The position numbers and the translations under genes were made by a program. Below are positions 41,016 to 50,232 of a stretch of 64,000 nucleotides of DNA, piece by piece. Below the pieces are notes generated by a model. That model was not told where the DNA came from, did no database searches, and saw nothing but the letters and a program-made list of their open reading frames with translations. The number at the start of each line of letters is the position of its first letter. The first letter of the stretch is position 1. The stretch spans positions 1-64,000 of the forward strand of contig JAUXPP010000057.1 in NCBI GenBank assembly GCA_030683705.1, written 5' to 3'. This DNA comes from Polaromonas sp. Its GTDB lineage: Bacteria > Pseudomonadota > Gammaproteobacteria > Burkholderiales > Burkholderiaceae_C.

Positions 41016-42350
41016 TCAGGGTGTGCTGCCGTCCGTGCGCAGGAGTTTTTTCCTGACCAGGTGGATGTTGCTGCGCAGTGCGTACAGCTCGTCGGTATAG
41101 GACAGTGGCACGCTGATTTTTTCGGCATGCGCCTCCAGCGCGTCGAGTTCGGCCAGCAGGGCCTTGCCGCCGTCCGTGCCCTCGATGCGGTTCTCGATGT
41201 CGCGGAGCTGGCCGTACCACTTGAAGATGCGCGAACGCACGCGGAACTCGTACAGCGGCGGCACGATGCGCGACAGCGGCAGCATGATCGCGATGATGAT
41301 GCCCAGCACCAGCCACATGCGTTCGACCAGGTTGGCGACCCAGAAGGGCAGGTAACGCTGCAGCAGGGGCGCATCGTTCTTGATCGCGCGCTCAGCCTCC
41401 TTGGAAATGGGCAGCTCGCTGTTGTCGCGATTGGGAAACTCCCGCGCCACCTTGAACCAGCCCGCCGGTCCGTGAATGACATTGCCGGCTTGCGCCAACA
41501 GCTGCACCAGCGCCGGATGGGTGCTGCTTCGGGCAATCAGCGAGGTTGTGGTCGCCACCAGGCTGACATCTTCGGGCGGAATATCGCGCGCCAGGTCGAC
41601 CACGCCTTGCGGCAGGCGCGCCGTGCTCAGGAAGGTGAAACGTTTGGAGTAGGCCTCGCTCTGCGGGAAGTTCATGAGCTTGACCCCCGGCGTCTGCAGC
41701 AGCATCTGCACCATCAACGATTCGGGCGCCGAGGCAAACACAATGGCATCGAGTTCGCCGCCGAGGAAGGCAACCGTGGCTGGGGTTTGATCCAGCGTGG
41801 TGATGGTCAGGCTGCTGGCCTCAATCCGGTTGCTTTCGAGCAGCTTGCCCATCAGGCTGGGTATGCCGCTGCCGTCGGTGCCCAGGTTGATGCGCAGGCC
41901 CTGCAATTGAACCAATGAATTCAGGGTGCCGATCTTCCCGCCTTTTCGCGCCGTATCCTCGTGATAAAAAAGCCACAGCGGCTCGACAAACAGGCTGCCC
42001 AGGGAGGTCAGGGTTTCTTCATCTTCCGCGCTGTAAATGCTGGTGCCGCCCTGCACAAAACCGAGGTCGGCCTTGCCTTCGCGCAGCAGTTGCAGGTTGT
42101 GCGCCGACCCCTGCGAGGGCAGCAGCACCACCTCGATGCCGTCGCCCGCCAGGATTTTGGCGTAGCGTTTGCCGAACTCTTCATAGGCGCTTTGCGCCGG
42201 GCCGGTGGCCAGCGTGACGCGTTTGGGCGGGTTCGGGTCCAGCCACCAGTAGGCCAGCAACAGCAGCGTCACGGTCAGCACGATGAAGGGCCCGGCCGAC
42301 GCCCACAGGTCGCGCAGTGACAGCAGGGTGTAGCGTATGGTTTTGGGCAT
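41016..42350 (-). CDS. TAXI-family solute-binding protein, N- and C-terminal TM segments
   Basis: RVTLATGPAQSAYEEFGKRYAKILAGDGIEVVLLPSQGSAHNLQLLREGKADLGFVQGG. Confidence 0.9.
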   Translation of the reverse strand: MPKTIRYTLLSLRDLWASAGPFIVLTVTLLLLAYWWLDPNPPKRVTLATGPAQSAYEEFGKRYAKILAGDGIEVVLLPSQGSAHNLQLLREGKADLGFVQGGTSIYSAEDEETLTSLGSLFVEPLWLFYHEDTARKGGKIGTLNSLVQLQGLRINLGTDGSGIPSLMGKLLESNRIEASSLTITTLDQTPATVAFLGGELDAIVFASAPESLMVQMLLQTPGVKLMNFPQSEAYSKRFTFLSTARLPQGVVDLARDIPPEDVSLVATTTSLIARSSTHPALVQLLAQAGNVIHGPAGWFKVAREFPNRDNSELPISKEAERAIKNDAPLLQRYLPFWVANLVERMWLVLGIIIAIMLPLSRIVPPLYEFRVRSRIFKWYGQLRDIENRIEGTDGGKALLAELDALEAHAEKISVPLSYTDELYALRSNIHLVRKKLLRTDGSTP

Positions 42351-42430
42351 GCCGGCACCTTAACATGGCGCCGCAACGGCCCGAAGGGCGCCACCGATTC
42401 AGCATGAAAAAAGCTTGCAGACCCCTATCT

Positions 42431-42460
42431 ACAAGCGTAGCCAGCTACTATTTTTATAGC
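42431..42460 (+). repeat. Degenerate copy of GCTAT-N7-ATAGC repeat
   Basis: acaagcgtagccaGCTACtatttttATAGC. Confidence 0.6.
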
Positions 42461-42461
42461 G

Positions 42462-43469
42462 TCATGAGCCGCCGTGCAGGAACACCAGCACCGCATTGAG
42501 CAGGTAGGTGGCCAGCAGGCCGACGCTGACCCAGCTCGCAAAACGCAAGACCCGGCCCTGTGGCCGCATCACCAGGCCGATCATCACCAGCCCGCTCATG
42601 ACCACGGCGGCGACAGCCGTGCCCGCATGCACGGGCGCGGCCTCGGCAAGCAGGGGGCCAGGTGTGTAAAACAGGTCGTCGATCGCCAGGATGGTCACGT
42701 TGAACAGGTTGCTGCCGAGCAGGTTGCCGATGGCCATGTCGAGCGCGCGCAGGCGCAGGGCCGACAGCGTGACCGCGATTTCGGGCAGCGTGGTCACCAG
42801 CGCCATGAACAGCGTGCCGACAAAACTTCGGCTCCAGCCCATGGCCTGGGCCAGCTGGTCGGCGAGGGCGGGCAGCCAACTGCCGGCCGCCAGCACCACC
42901 AGCGCCGCCAGCCCGAAGCGGATCCACTGCTGTCTCAGGGGCGGCGCCGGGCCGGAACTCGCACCGGCGGCGGGTTTGGACCGCAGCGATTGCTCGTGTG
43001 CGAAGACGCTGCGCAGCGCCAGCAGGTAAAGCGCCAGCAACACCGGGCTGTACAGACCCAGGTGCAGCATGGCCGGCGTGGCGGCGGGCAGCAGCAGGCT
43101 CATGGCGACAAAGCCCAGCATCACCACACCAAAGGCGGCGGACAGCAGGTGCGCCGCGCTGGCATGGCGGTAGATCGGCTGGCGCGGCTGAAGGGCATCG
43201 ATCACCACCAGGAACACCAGGTTGAACACGCAGGCCCCGAGCGCGTTGCCCACGGCCAGGTTGGGCGCACCGATGATGGTGACGGCGCTGATGCCCGAGG
43301 CCAGTTCGGGCAGCGAGGTCACCGTGGCCAGCAGCGCCAGGCCCATCCAGCCGCCGGTGAGCCCGGTGGCTTTGGCGATCTGGTCGGCGCTCTGGCACAA
43401 CACGTAGCCCGCGCCGGCGATCAGCAGTGCGCACAGCAGGAATTGCGGTACCAGCACGATCAGACTCAT
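42462..43469 (-). CDS. Sodium:calcium antiporter (CaCA family)
   Basis: GWMGLALLATVTSLPELASGISAVTIIGAPNLAVGNALGACVFN and second FVGTLFMALVTTLPEIAVTLSA..GNLLGSNLFN. Confidence 0.93.
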   Translation of the reverse strand: MSLIVLVPQFLLCALLIAGAGYVLCQSADQIAKATGLTGGWMGLALLATVTSLPELASGISAVTIIGAPNLAVGNALGACVFNLVFLVVIDALQPRQPIYRHASAAHLLSAAFGVVMLGFVAMSLLLPAATPAMLHLGLYSPVLLALYLLALRSVFAHEQSLRSKPAAGASSGPAPPLRQQWIRFGLAALVVLAAGSWLPALADQLAQAMGWSRSFVGTLFMALVTTLPEIAVTLSALRLRALDMAIGNLLGSNLFNVTILAIDDLFYTPGPLLAEAAPVHAGTAVAAVVMSGLVMIGLVMRPQGRVLRFASWVSVGLLATYLLNAVLVFLHGGS

Positions 43470-46165
43470 GCGGCCGGTTTCTGGCGCAGGCGCACGAAAA
43501 ATTTGCGCAGTTCCTCGGCCCAGAGCACGCTGCTGGCCAGCAGCAACAAGGGCAGCAGGGAAGCGGGCGCCAGCGGCACGGTGTAAAACAGGGTGTTCAT
43601 GAACGGCGCATACAGCACCAGCAGTTGCAGCGCGATGCTCAGGACCAGGCCGCCCAGCAGCCACGGGTTTTTCAGCAGGCCGAGCCGGAATGCCGAGCGG
43701 GTCGCCGACTGGCAGTTGAGCACGTTGAACCACTGGCACATCGCCAGCACGGTGAAGGTTTCGGTGCGCACCAGCTCGATCGGCAGGCCCTGGCCCAGCC
43801 GCCAGACGAACCAGCCGAAGGTGACCAGCACGGCGGTGGCCGACATCAGCAGCACCCGGCCCAGCATGGCGCGGTCCACCAGAGGATCGTTGCGCGGCAC
43901 CGGCGTGCGTTTCATCTCGTCGCCGTCGGCCGGGTCCATCACCAGGTTCACCGTCAGCGTGCCCTCGGTCACGATGTTGATCCACAGGATCTGCACCGCC
44001 GCCAGCGGCAGCGGGTAACCGGCCAGCAGGGCCAGCAGCAGTACCACGACCTCGTCGATGGAGGTGGCGAACAGGTAGAGGATGACTTTTTTCAGGTTGC
44101 CGTACACCACGCGCCCCTGCTCGACCGCGCCGACGATGGTGGCGAAGTTGTCGTCGGTGATGATGATCTTGGCCGCACTTTTGGCCACCTCGGTGCCGGT
44201 GATGCCCATGGCCACGCCGACATCGGCACGCGCCAGCGCCGGCGCGTCGTTGACGCCGTCACCGGTCATTGCCACCACCTCGCCATGCGCCTGCAGGGCT
44301 TCGACGATGCGCAGCTTCTGCGCCGGATGCACCCGCGCAAACACCGAGATGTGGTCCAGCCCGTCGCGCAGGTCCGCCTCGTTCATGTGTTCGAGTTCGG
44401 CGCCGTCCACCGCGCGGTCCCCGTCGCGCGCGATGCCGAGTTCTCGCGCAATCGCCAGGCCGGTGAGTTTGTGGTCGCCGGTCACCATGACGGGCCGGAT
44501 GCCGGCTGCGCGGCATTCGGCGACGGCGGCCTTGACCTCTTCGCGCGGCGGGTCGATCTGCCCGGCCAGGCCCAGCAGGCGGGCGCGCCCGGCCAGCGCG
44601 TCGAAACCGGCCTCGGGGTCCAGCATGTCGTCGTCCACCACGGCAAAGGCCAGCACCCGCAGCGCGCGTGCGGCCATCGCGTCGGCGGCGACGCGGGCCG
44701 CGTGGATCACGGCGGTTCCGTCGGCCGCGCACAGACGCAGGATGACTTCGGGCGCGCCCTTGATGAACACGCGTCGGGGTGCGCCCGCGAAGCGGTGGCG
44801 CGTGGCCATCATCCGCGTGTCGGCATCGAAGGGCAATTCGGCCTCGCGCGGCGCCTCGCGGGCCAGTTGCTCCAGGTCGAGGCCCGCCTTGGCGGCCAGC
44901 ACTTTCAGCGCCCCTTCGGTCGGGTCGCCCAGCACCGACCACTGGGTACGCGTCTCTTCCGGCGGCAGCAGTTGCGCGTCGTTGCACAGCGCGGCTGCCT
45001 GCAGCAGCGGCTGCAGGGCCGCGTCACCGGAACTCAGCCGGCCCTCGGGGGCGTAGCCGCTGCCGCTGACGGCCACTTCCAGCCCGCCGGGCAGCCACAG
45101 GGCGCTGACCGTCATTTCGTTGCGCGTCAGGGTGCCGGTCTTGTCGGTGCAGATCACGGTGGTCGAGCCCAGGGTCTCGACCGCCGACAGGCGGCGGATG
45201 ATGGCGCCGCGCCCGGCCATGCGCTGCATGCCGACCGCCAGCGCGATGGTCATGGCCACCGGCAGGCCCTCGGGCACCATGGACACCATCTGGCTGATGG
45301 CCACCATCAGCACATCGGCCAGCGGCAGGGCCCGGAACATGCCGAGCGCGACCACCGCGACAAAAAGCACCAGCGCGGCGACGACCAGCGAGCGGCCAAA
45401 CTGCGCGATGCGTTGCTCCAGCGGCGTCTCGGGGTCGGCGGCGGTTTCGGTCATGCCGGCGATGCGGCCCACTTCGGTGTGGCTGCCGGTGGCCACGACT
45501 ACCGCCCGTGCGCGGCCGGCGGTGGCATAGGTGCCGGAGAACAGCATGTTGCGGCGGTCCGCCAGCCCGGTGGACTCGGACAGCGGCGTGACTGCCTTGC
45601 TCACGGGAACCGACTCGCCGGTCAGGGCGGCCTCGGCAACCTGCAACTGCGCCTCTTCGATCAGCCTGGCATCGGCACCCACCGCGTCGCCGGCCGCCAG
45701 CAGCAGCAGGTCGCCGGGCACCAGCTCACGCGCTTCGACCAGTGCCTCCTGCCCGTCGCGCAGCACCCGCACCCGCAGCGCGGCGAGCCGGCGCAGCGAG
45801 GCCATCGAGCGTTCTGCGCGGCCCTCCTGGAAGGTGCCGACCACGGCATTGACCAGCACCACGGCCAGGATGACCACCGCGTCGCCGTAATGCGCCATGG
45901 CAACCGCCAGCACCGCGGCGGCAAACAGGATGTAGATCAGCGGGCTCTTGAACTGGCGCGCAAACACAGCCAGCATGGAACGGCGTTGCGCTTCGGGCAG
46001 GGCATTGGCGCCTTCGCGCGCGCGGCGCGTGTTCACCTCGCTGGCGCTGAGCCCCAATGCGGGGTCGCAGTTCAGTTGCGCGAGAACCGCGCTGGCAGGC
46101 AAGGCATGCCACAGCGGCGGCGCGGGCCGGGGCCTGCTGGGTGGGGAGGGGGTCTTGGCGGGCAT
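43466..46165 (-). CDS. P-type cation-transporting ATPase (Ca2+-ATPase-like)
   Basis: ICTDKTGTLT, VPEGLPVAMTIALA, MTGDGVNDAPALARADVGVAMG; overlaps antiporter. Confidence 0.93.
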   Translation of the reverse strand: MPAKTPSPPSRPRPAPPLWHALPASAVLAQLNCDPALGLSASEVNTRRAREGANALPEAQRRSMLAVFARQFKSPLIYILFAAAVLAVAMAHYGDAVVILAVVLVNAVVGTFQEGRAERSMASLRRLAALRVRVLRDGQEALVEARELVPGDLLLLAAGDAVGADARLIEEAQLQVAEAALTGESVPVSKAVTPLSESTGLADRRNMLFSGTYATAGRARAVVVATGSHTEVGRIAGMTETAADPETPLEQRIAQFGRSLVVAALVLFVAVVALGMFRALPLADVLMVAISQMVSMVPEGLPVAMTIALAVGMQRMAGRGAIIRRLSAVETLGSTTVICTDKTGTLTRNEMTVSALWLPGGLEVAVSGSGYAPEGRLSSGDAALQPLLQAAALCNDAQLLPPEETRTQWSVLGDPTEGALKVLAAKAGLDLEQLAREAPREAELPFDADTRMMATRHRFAGAPRRVFIKGAPEVILRLCAADGTAVIHAARVAADAMAARALRVLAFAVVDDDMLDPEAGFDALAGRARLLGLAGQIDPPREEVKAAVAECRAAGIRPVMVTGDHKLTGLAIARELGIARDGDRAVDGAELEHMNEADLRDGLDHISVFARVHPAQKLRIVEALQAHGEVVAMTGDGVNDAPALARADVGVAMGITGTEVAKSAAKIIITDDNFATIVGAVEQGRVVYGNLKKVILYLFATSIDEVVVLLLALLAGYPLPLAAVQILWINIVTEGTLTVNLVMDPADGDEMKRTPVPRNDPLVDRAMLGRVLLMSATAVLVTFGWFVWRLGQGLPIELVRTETFTVLAMCQWFNVLNCQSATRSAFRLGLLKNPWLLGGLVLSIALQLLVLYAPFMNTLFYTVPLAPASLLPLLLLASSVLWAEELRKFFVRLRQKPAA

Positions 46166-46355
46166 GGCTGAACAGGTGGATCCTGTCAGGTTAGCGCAGA
46201 ACCGGCGGCGTCCGCCATCGCGCCGCGCCCGCGCACCGCATGATGCCGCGCCGCTTGCGTTAGATCAAGCCCCGGGCATCGTCACTGAGCCGGCGGCACA
46301 CCCGTGTGATCAAACGGCCATCCGTCCTGAAGGCGCGGTCTGCGGCCACGCGCTG

Positions 46356-46754
46356 TCAGGTGTTGACCAACCACGGCTGCAGGAAGGCAAACCAGCCGCC
46401 GACCAGGTACAGCGCCACACTGAGGCCGTACACCCGCGCCGAGATCTTGCGGGTGCGCAGGCAGGCATGGCGCAGCGCGGGATCGGTGGGACAGGGCGCA
46501 AACCGGTTGCGCCACTGCAGTGCACCGCTGAACGCCAGCATGGCACCAGCGATGCCGAAGACCGGCGCCTTGTACTCGCTGAGCCAGACCAGGCCGGGCA
46601 CCACAGACACCAGCGTGGACAGGGCGGCGCCCGCGCCCAGCGCCACCAGCAGCGCCGGCAGCGCGCAGCAGACCAGCGTGCCGGAACTCGCGAACAGCGC
46701 CACCCAGGACGACCAGGCGGCGCCTTGTCCGCCATCGACGGCGTCCTGCGTCAC
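46356..46754 (-). CDS. Small membrane protein, MerT-like CC motif
   Basis: ASSGTLVCCALPALLVALGAGAAL; coupled to HMA protein. Confidence 0.65.
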   Translation of the reverse strand: MTQDAVDGGQGAAWSSWVALFASSGTLVCCALPALLVALGAGAALSTLVSVVPGLVWLSEYKAPVFGIAGAMLAFSGALQWRNRFAPCPTDPALRHACLRTRKISARVYGLSVALYLVGGWFAFLQPWLVNT

Positions 46755-47089
46755 TTGGCCGCCTTCATCTGCGCCCGGATCTCGGCAACCGACTGGGGCA
46801 CGGTTTCCAGTTTTGTGACGTCGTAACCGGCTTCCTTGATCTCATGGCGGATGGCTTCGCGGTCCAGGGTTTGGCCCTCTTTGGCTTCCACGGCGACGAT
46901 TTTTTTCTTCAGGTCCACCAGCACCGCCTTGGTGGCAGGCATGCCGGAGAGGCGCTTTTCAATGCCTTGCGCGCAAAAGGCGCAGACCATGCCATTGACG
47001 CTGGCCTTGATGCTTTCTGTGGCCCATACGCCGGAAGAAAAAGCGGCAGCCAGGGTGAGGGCGAGAAATTTGGGAGTGAGTGAGTTCAT
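46751..47089 (-). CDS. Heavy-metal-associated (HMA) domain periplasmic protein
   Basis: Signal peptide, NGMVCAFCAQGIEKRLSGMPATKAVLVDLKKKIVAVEAKEGQTL. Confidence 0.88.
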   Translation of the reverse strand: MNSLTPKFLALTLAAAFSSGVWATESIKASVNGMVCAFCAQGIEKRLSGMPATKAVLVDLKKKIVAVEAKEGQTLDREAIRHEIKEAGYDVTKLETVPQSVAEIRAQMKAAK

Positions 47090-47133
47090 GGTGAATGCCT
47101 TGAAAAAAGTGGGTGGATAACCGGGGTGGATGT

Positions 47134-47790
47134 TCAGAAGATGTACATGAAGTTGAAGCGCCCCTGCTTCATGTTGTTGACACCGACTTCGACAAAATAG
47201 CGCTTGTGGATCAAACGCAGCATGGGCGTGATCTCTGTTTTTTCCGAGAGGCCGCGCATGCGCCGCGCTTCGACGATGAACCAGGGCTGGACCTCGTCGT
47301 AGTCCACTTCATAAAACGAAAAGCCGGTGCGTACCGAGGCGAAATCATGGTTGACGCCCGGGGCGCGGTACAGCCTCAAGGAGCCGGACAGATACAGGCG
47401 CGTGGTTTCATAGTCGGCCGAGATGCCGGGCGCCAGCATGGTTTTGCTGTCCGTGAAGTTGTTGCCTGTGAGCTGGCCGGCGCCGGCGACAAACCACAGG
47501 TTGGCCTGCGAATGTTCGCCGTTGACGCGGTGCACCAGCCGGGTGTAAGTCAATTCGGCAAACTCGCGGGTCAGGCGTTTGTCGTCCGAACGCATGTACA
47601 CCCCGCCGACACCGAAGGCGTCGCGCGGCGTCAGCGCATGGTTGACCCAGGCCTCGCGCCAATTGGGGCTGAAGTCGCCCATGGCCATGGTGCTGTCCTT
47701 GAAGCCCATGGGGCCGGCGTGCGCGGTGGCCACGCCGGCCATCAGCCAGGCCATCAGGGCCGGCCGCCACCTTCTCGGAATTTTTCTCAT
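47134..47790 (-). CDS. Predicted outer-membrane beta-barrel protein of unknown function
   Basis: Signal peptide, alternating strands, C-terminal ..RFNFMYIF aromatic end. Confidence 0.6.
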   Translation of the reverse strand: MRKIPRRWRPALMAWLMAGVATAHAGPMGFKDSTMAMGDFSPNWREAWVNHALTPRDAFGVGGVYMRSDDKRLTREFAELTYTRLVHRVNGEHSQANLWFVAGAGQLTGNNFTDSKTMLAPGISADYETTRLYLSGSLRLYRAPGVNHDFASVRTGFSFYEVDYDEVQPWFIVEARRMRGLSEKTEITPMLRLIHKRYFVEVGVNNMKQGRFNFMYIF

Positions 47791-47876
47791 CTGATCTCCA
47801 TCAATGCAGGCAGCGTCAGCGCTGCCGATGTCGAAGCGTCCACCGAAACACGGCGGACGCACCTTGGGCATGGAGA

Positions 47877-48245
47877 TCAGGAAATGGGGGGTTTGAGCCG
47901 GGTGCCGCCGTCAGCGCTGCTGAAGGGATGTCCGCCGGACGGCGATTGGCCCGCGGGCGTGAACGCACCCATGGCGCCCGAGGGCCAACTGAAAGACGCC
48001 AGCGCCAGGCACAGCTGGCAGGTGTCGCAGTCATTGCAATGTCCGGCCGTTGTTGCCGGGTCGTCGGCTGCTCCGGCCGCGGCCCCGGCGTGCATGGGGC
48101 AATCTTCCGGCATGGCGGCCGATGCCTTGCCTTCGGCCTGGACCTGCAGCGTCTGCTGCGACGCCATGTCCACCGCCATGGCATTGCCCACCCAGCCGCG
48201 CACCGGCAGCAGGGTGATCATCAGGGCGAGCAGCAGATAACGCAT
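47877..48245 (-). CDS. Small Cys/His-rich membrane/periplasmic protein, paralogue of 53506-53925
   Basis: MRYLLLALMITLLPVRGWVGNAMAVDMA.. HCNDCDTCQLC .. KPPIS. Confidence 0.7.
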   Translation of the reverse strand: MRYLLLALMITLLPVRGWVGNAMAVDMASQQTLQVQAEGKASAAMPEDCPMHAGAAAGAADDPATTAGHCNDCDTCQLCLALASFSWPSGAMGAFTPAGQSPSGGHPFSSADGGTRLKPPIS

Positions 48246-48319
48246 GGATGGATGATACGGGGCAGGCGCGAAAAGTTCACCGCCACGCCGGAAAAGGCGT
48301 GGCGGCCCGGGGGACATGC

Positions 48320-48607
48320 CTAGTTGGCCGGCGCTATCGACATCACCGTGTAAGCCCCGTTGACCTTGTCAGCGGTGAAGCTGACCTTGTCGCCGGCCTT
48401 GACCCCGTCGAGCAGGGCCTTGTCCTTGACCTGGAACACCATGCTCATGGGCGGCATGTCCAGGTTCTTGATCTCGCCGTGTTTGAGGGTGATCTTGCCG
48501 GCGTCCTTGTCGACCTTGCGGACCTCGGCCTCGGAAACAGGCAGGCTGGCCTGCGCGAACGCGGCCGAGCTCATGAGGGCGGCGAGCAGGGGTGCGAAGT
48601 ATTTCAT
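48320..48607 (-). CDS. CusF-like periplasmic copper-binding protein
   Basis: GEVRKVDKDAGKITLKHGEIKNLDMPPMSMVFQVKD. Confidence 0.92.
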   Translation of the reverse strand: MKYFAPLLAALMSSAAFAQASLPVSEAEVRKVDKDAGKITLKHGEIKNLDMPPMSMVFQVKDKALLDGVKAGDKVSFTADKVNGAYTVMSIAPAN

Positions 48608-48624
48608 GGGGACATCCTTCCGGT

Positions 48625-49092
48625 TCATGTGCGGTGATAACTTTGATAGACACGGGTGCCGCCGCTGCGGCTGATGAGCACCACGTCATACGGGTCCTTG
48701 CGCTTGCCGTACTCGGGGCCGTCCATGCCGGGCGAGCCGACCGGCATGCCGGGCACCGACAGGCCGACAGCAACAGGCTTTTCCTTCAGCAGGCGGTGCA
48801 CCTCGCGCGCCGGCACATGGCCTTCGATGGCGTAGCCACCGACCAGTGCAGTGTGGCAGGAGCCCAGCTTGTCGGGCACGCCCAGCCGCTTGCGGGCGGC
48901 GCTGTTGCCGCTGTCGTGCACCTTGACGTCGAAACCGTTGGCTTCCATGTGGATCACCCAGTCCTTGCAGCAACCGCAGTTGGGGTCTTTCCAGACTTCG
49001 ACCTGTGGCCGTGCCTGGGCCATCAGCGCGGGCGCCAGCATTGACGAGCCGGCGAGGCTGGCGAGGGCTTGAACAAAAAATCTTCTTTGCAT
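48625..49092 (-). CDS. DUF411 metal-binding protein
   Basis: VEVWKDPNCGCCKDWVIHMEANGFDVKVHDSG, LGSCHTALVGGYAIEGHVPAREVHRLL. Confidence 0.93.
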   Translation of the reverse strand: MQRRFFVQALASLAGSSMLAPALMAQARPQVEVWKDPNCGCCKDWVIHMEANGFDVKVHDSGNSAARKRLGVPDKLGSCHTALVGGYAIEGHVPAREVHRLLKEKPVAVGLSVPGMPVGSPGMDGPEYGKRKDPYDVVLISRSGGTRVYQSYHRT

Positions 49093-49112
49093 GATTTCTC
49101 CTGGCGTGATGT

Positions 49113-49613
49113 TTAACGGGATGCCGCGGCGACGCTGATCTTGCCGACCATGCCGGCCTGGTAGTGGCCGGCGATCAGGCAGGCAAAGTCGAATTCGCCG
49201 GGGCGGTTGAAGGTCCAGATGAGGGTGCCGGTTTTTCCGGCGCTGACGTGCGCCATGTAAGGCTCGTCGTGCTCCATGGCGGGGAATTTCAGCATCATGG
49301 CGGCGTGTTCATCGAGCTCTTTTTTGGTGCCGATCACCAATTCGTGCAACAGTTTGCCCTTGTTGCGGATCACAAAACGCACGGTCTCGCCCTGCTTGAA
49401 GCTCAGCTTGTCGGGTGTGAAGCGCATGTTGTCGTCCATGGTCAGGTTGACGGTGCGGGTGACAGATCTGACGTCACCGGCGATGCCCCATTCTTTCTGC
49501 TCCTTGGTGACTGCAGCCGATTTGTGCGTTTTCGGGTCGTCTCCATGCGCCAGGCTCAATGTGGAGAATCCCGCGAGCAGCACCGCGGCGAGGACAGGGT
49601 GTAATTTTTTCAT
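49113..49613 (-). CDS. Cupredoxin-family copper-binding protein
   Basis: MRFTPDKLSFKQGETVRFVIRNKGKLLHELVIG, FDFACLIAGHYQAGMVGKISV. Confidence 0.92.
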   Translation of the reverse strand: MKKLHPVLAAVLLAGFSTLSLAHGDDPKTHKSAAVTKEQKEWGIAGDVRSVTRTVNLTMDDNMRFTPDKLSFKQGETVRFVIRNKGKLLHELVIGTKKELDEHAAMMLKFPAMEHDEPYMAHVSAGKTGTLIWTFNRPGEFDFACLIAGHYQAGMVGKISVAAASR

Positions 49614-49630
49614 GAAGGTGTCTCTTTCAA

Positions 49631-50218
49631 TCAGTGCTTGTGAAGGGGGGTGGCGGCCGGGGCTGCGCTGGCGGCAGGCCCGGCATAACCGCGCAATTGC
49701 GCATAACGGGTGATCTGCGCAGGTGTCAGCAGTGCGGTTTGCTGCAGATGGGTGTCCAGGTGCGACTTGCGCAGCAGGGCCTGCAGCCGACCTATGTTGT
49801 CGGTGAGGGCCGCCAGCCGGGTAGCGTCGATCTGGCGCGACGCAAACGCCTGATCCAGCGCACGTTCGGCCTGCACCAGTTGCGCGCCCAGGTCGCTGGC
49901 CTCGGCTTTGTGGCGGGTCATCAGCGTTTCACTGGCCTGCTTCTGCTCGGCGTTCAGTCCGAGTTGCGCGGCCAGCTCCAGCGTGTGCATGGGACCGGGG
50001 TAGCCATTGAGTTCGGCGGCTTTCGCCAGCTCCATGCCCTTGCCGGCCAGCAGGTCGGCGGTCTGGGCAGGCGAGAGGGCCTTGATCTCGCGTGTCTGCT
50101 GGCCTGCATAAGGGCTGGCGCTGTGTGAAGGTGCGTGGATGTGTTGAGCAAATGCGCCTCCAGCCCCCATCAGGCAAGCACAAGCAGCTATCAATTTGAG
50201 AGCGAATCGGTTTGTCAT
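49631..50218 (-). CDS. Exported Spy/CpxP- or YfdX-like metal-stress protein (family uncertain)
   Basis: Signal peptide; LGLNAEQKQASETLMTRHKAEASDLGAQLVQAERALDQAFASRQIDATRLAALTDNIGRLQALLRKSHL. Confidence 0.65.
   Translation of the reverse strand: MTNRFALKLIAACACLMGAGGAFAQHIHAPSHSASPYAGQQTREIKALSPAQTADLLAGKGMELAKAAELNGYPGPMHTLELAAQLGLNAEQKQASETLMTRHKAEASDLGAQLVQAERALDQAFASRQIDATRLAALTDNIGRLQALLRKSHLDTHLQQTALLTPAQITRYAQLRGYAGPAASAAPAATPLHKH
50160..50203 (+). repeat. GCTAT-N7-ATAGC repeat (one arm degenerate) inside signal-peptide coding region
   Basis: ccagcccccatcaggcaagcacaagcaGCTATcaatttgAGAGC. Confidence 0.8.
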
Positions 50219-50232
50219 GATTGTCCTTTCAG

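Noticed and set aside
43427-46171. 914-aa plus-strand ORF opposite the P-type ATPase
   Set aside because: Antisense shadow ORF; the minus-strand ATPase has canonical motifs over the same bases.
46306-46735. Alternative minus-strand ORF 46310..46735 and overlapping plus-strand ORFs
   Set aside because: The MerT-like frame 46356..46754 has TM segments and a CC motif and is coupled to the HMA gene; the others lack domain signatures.
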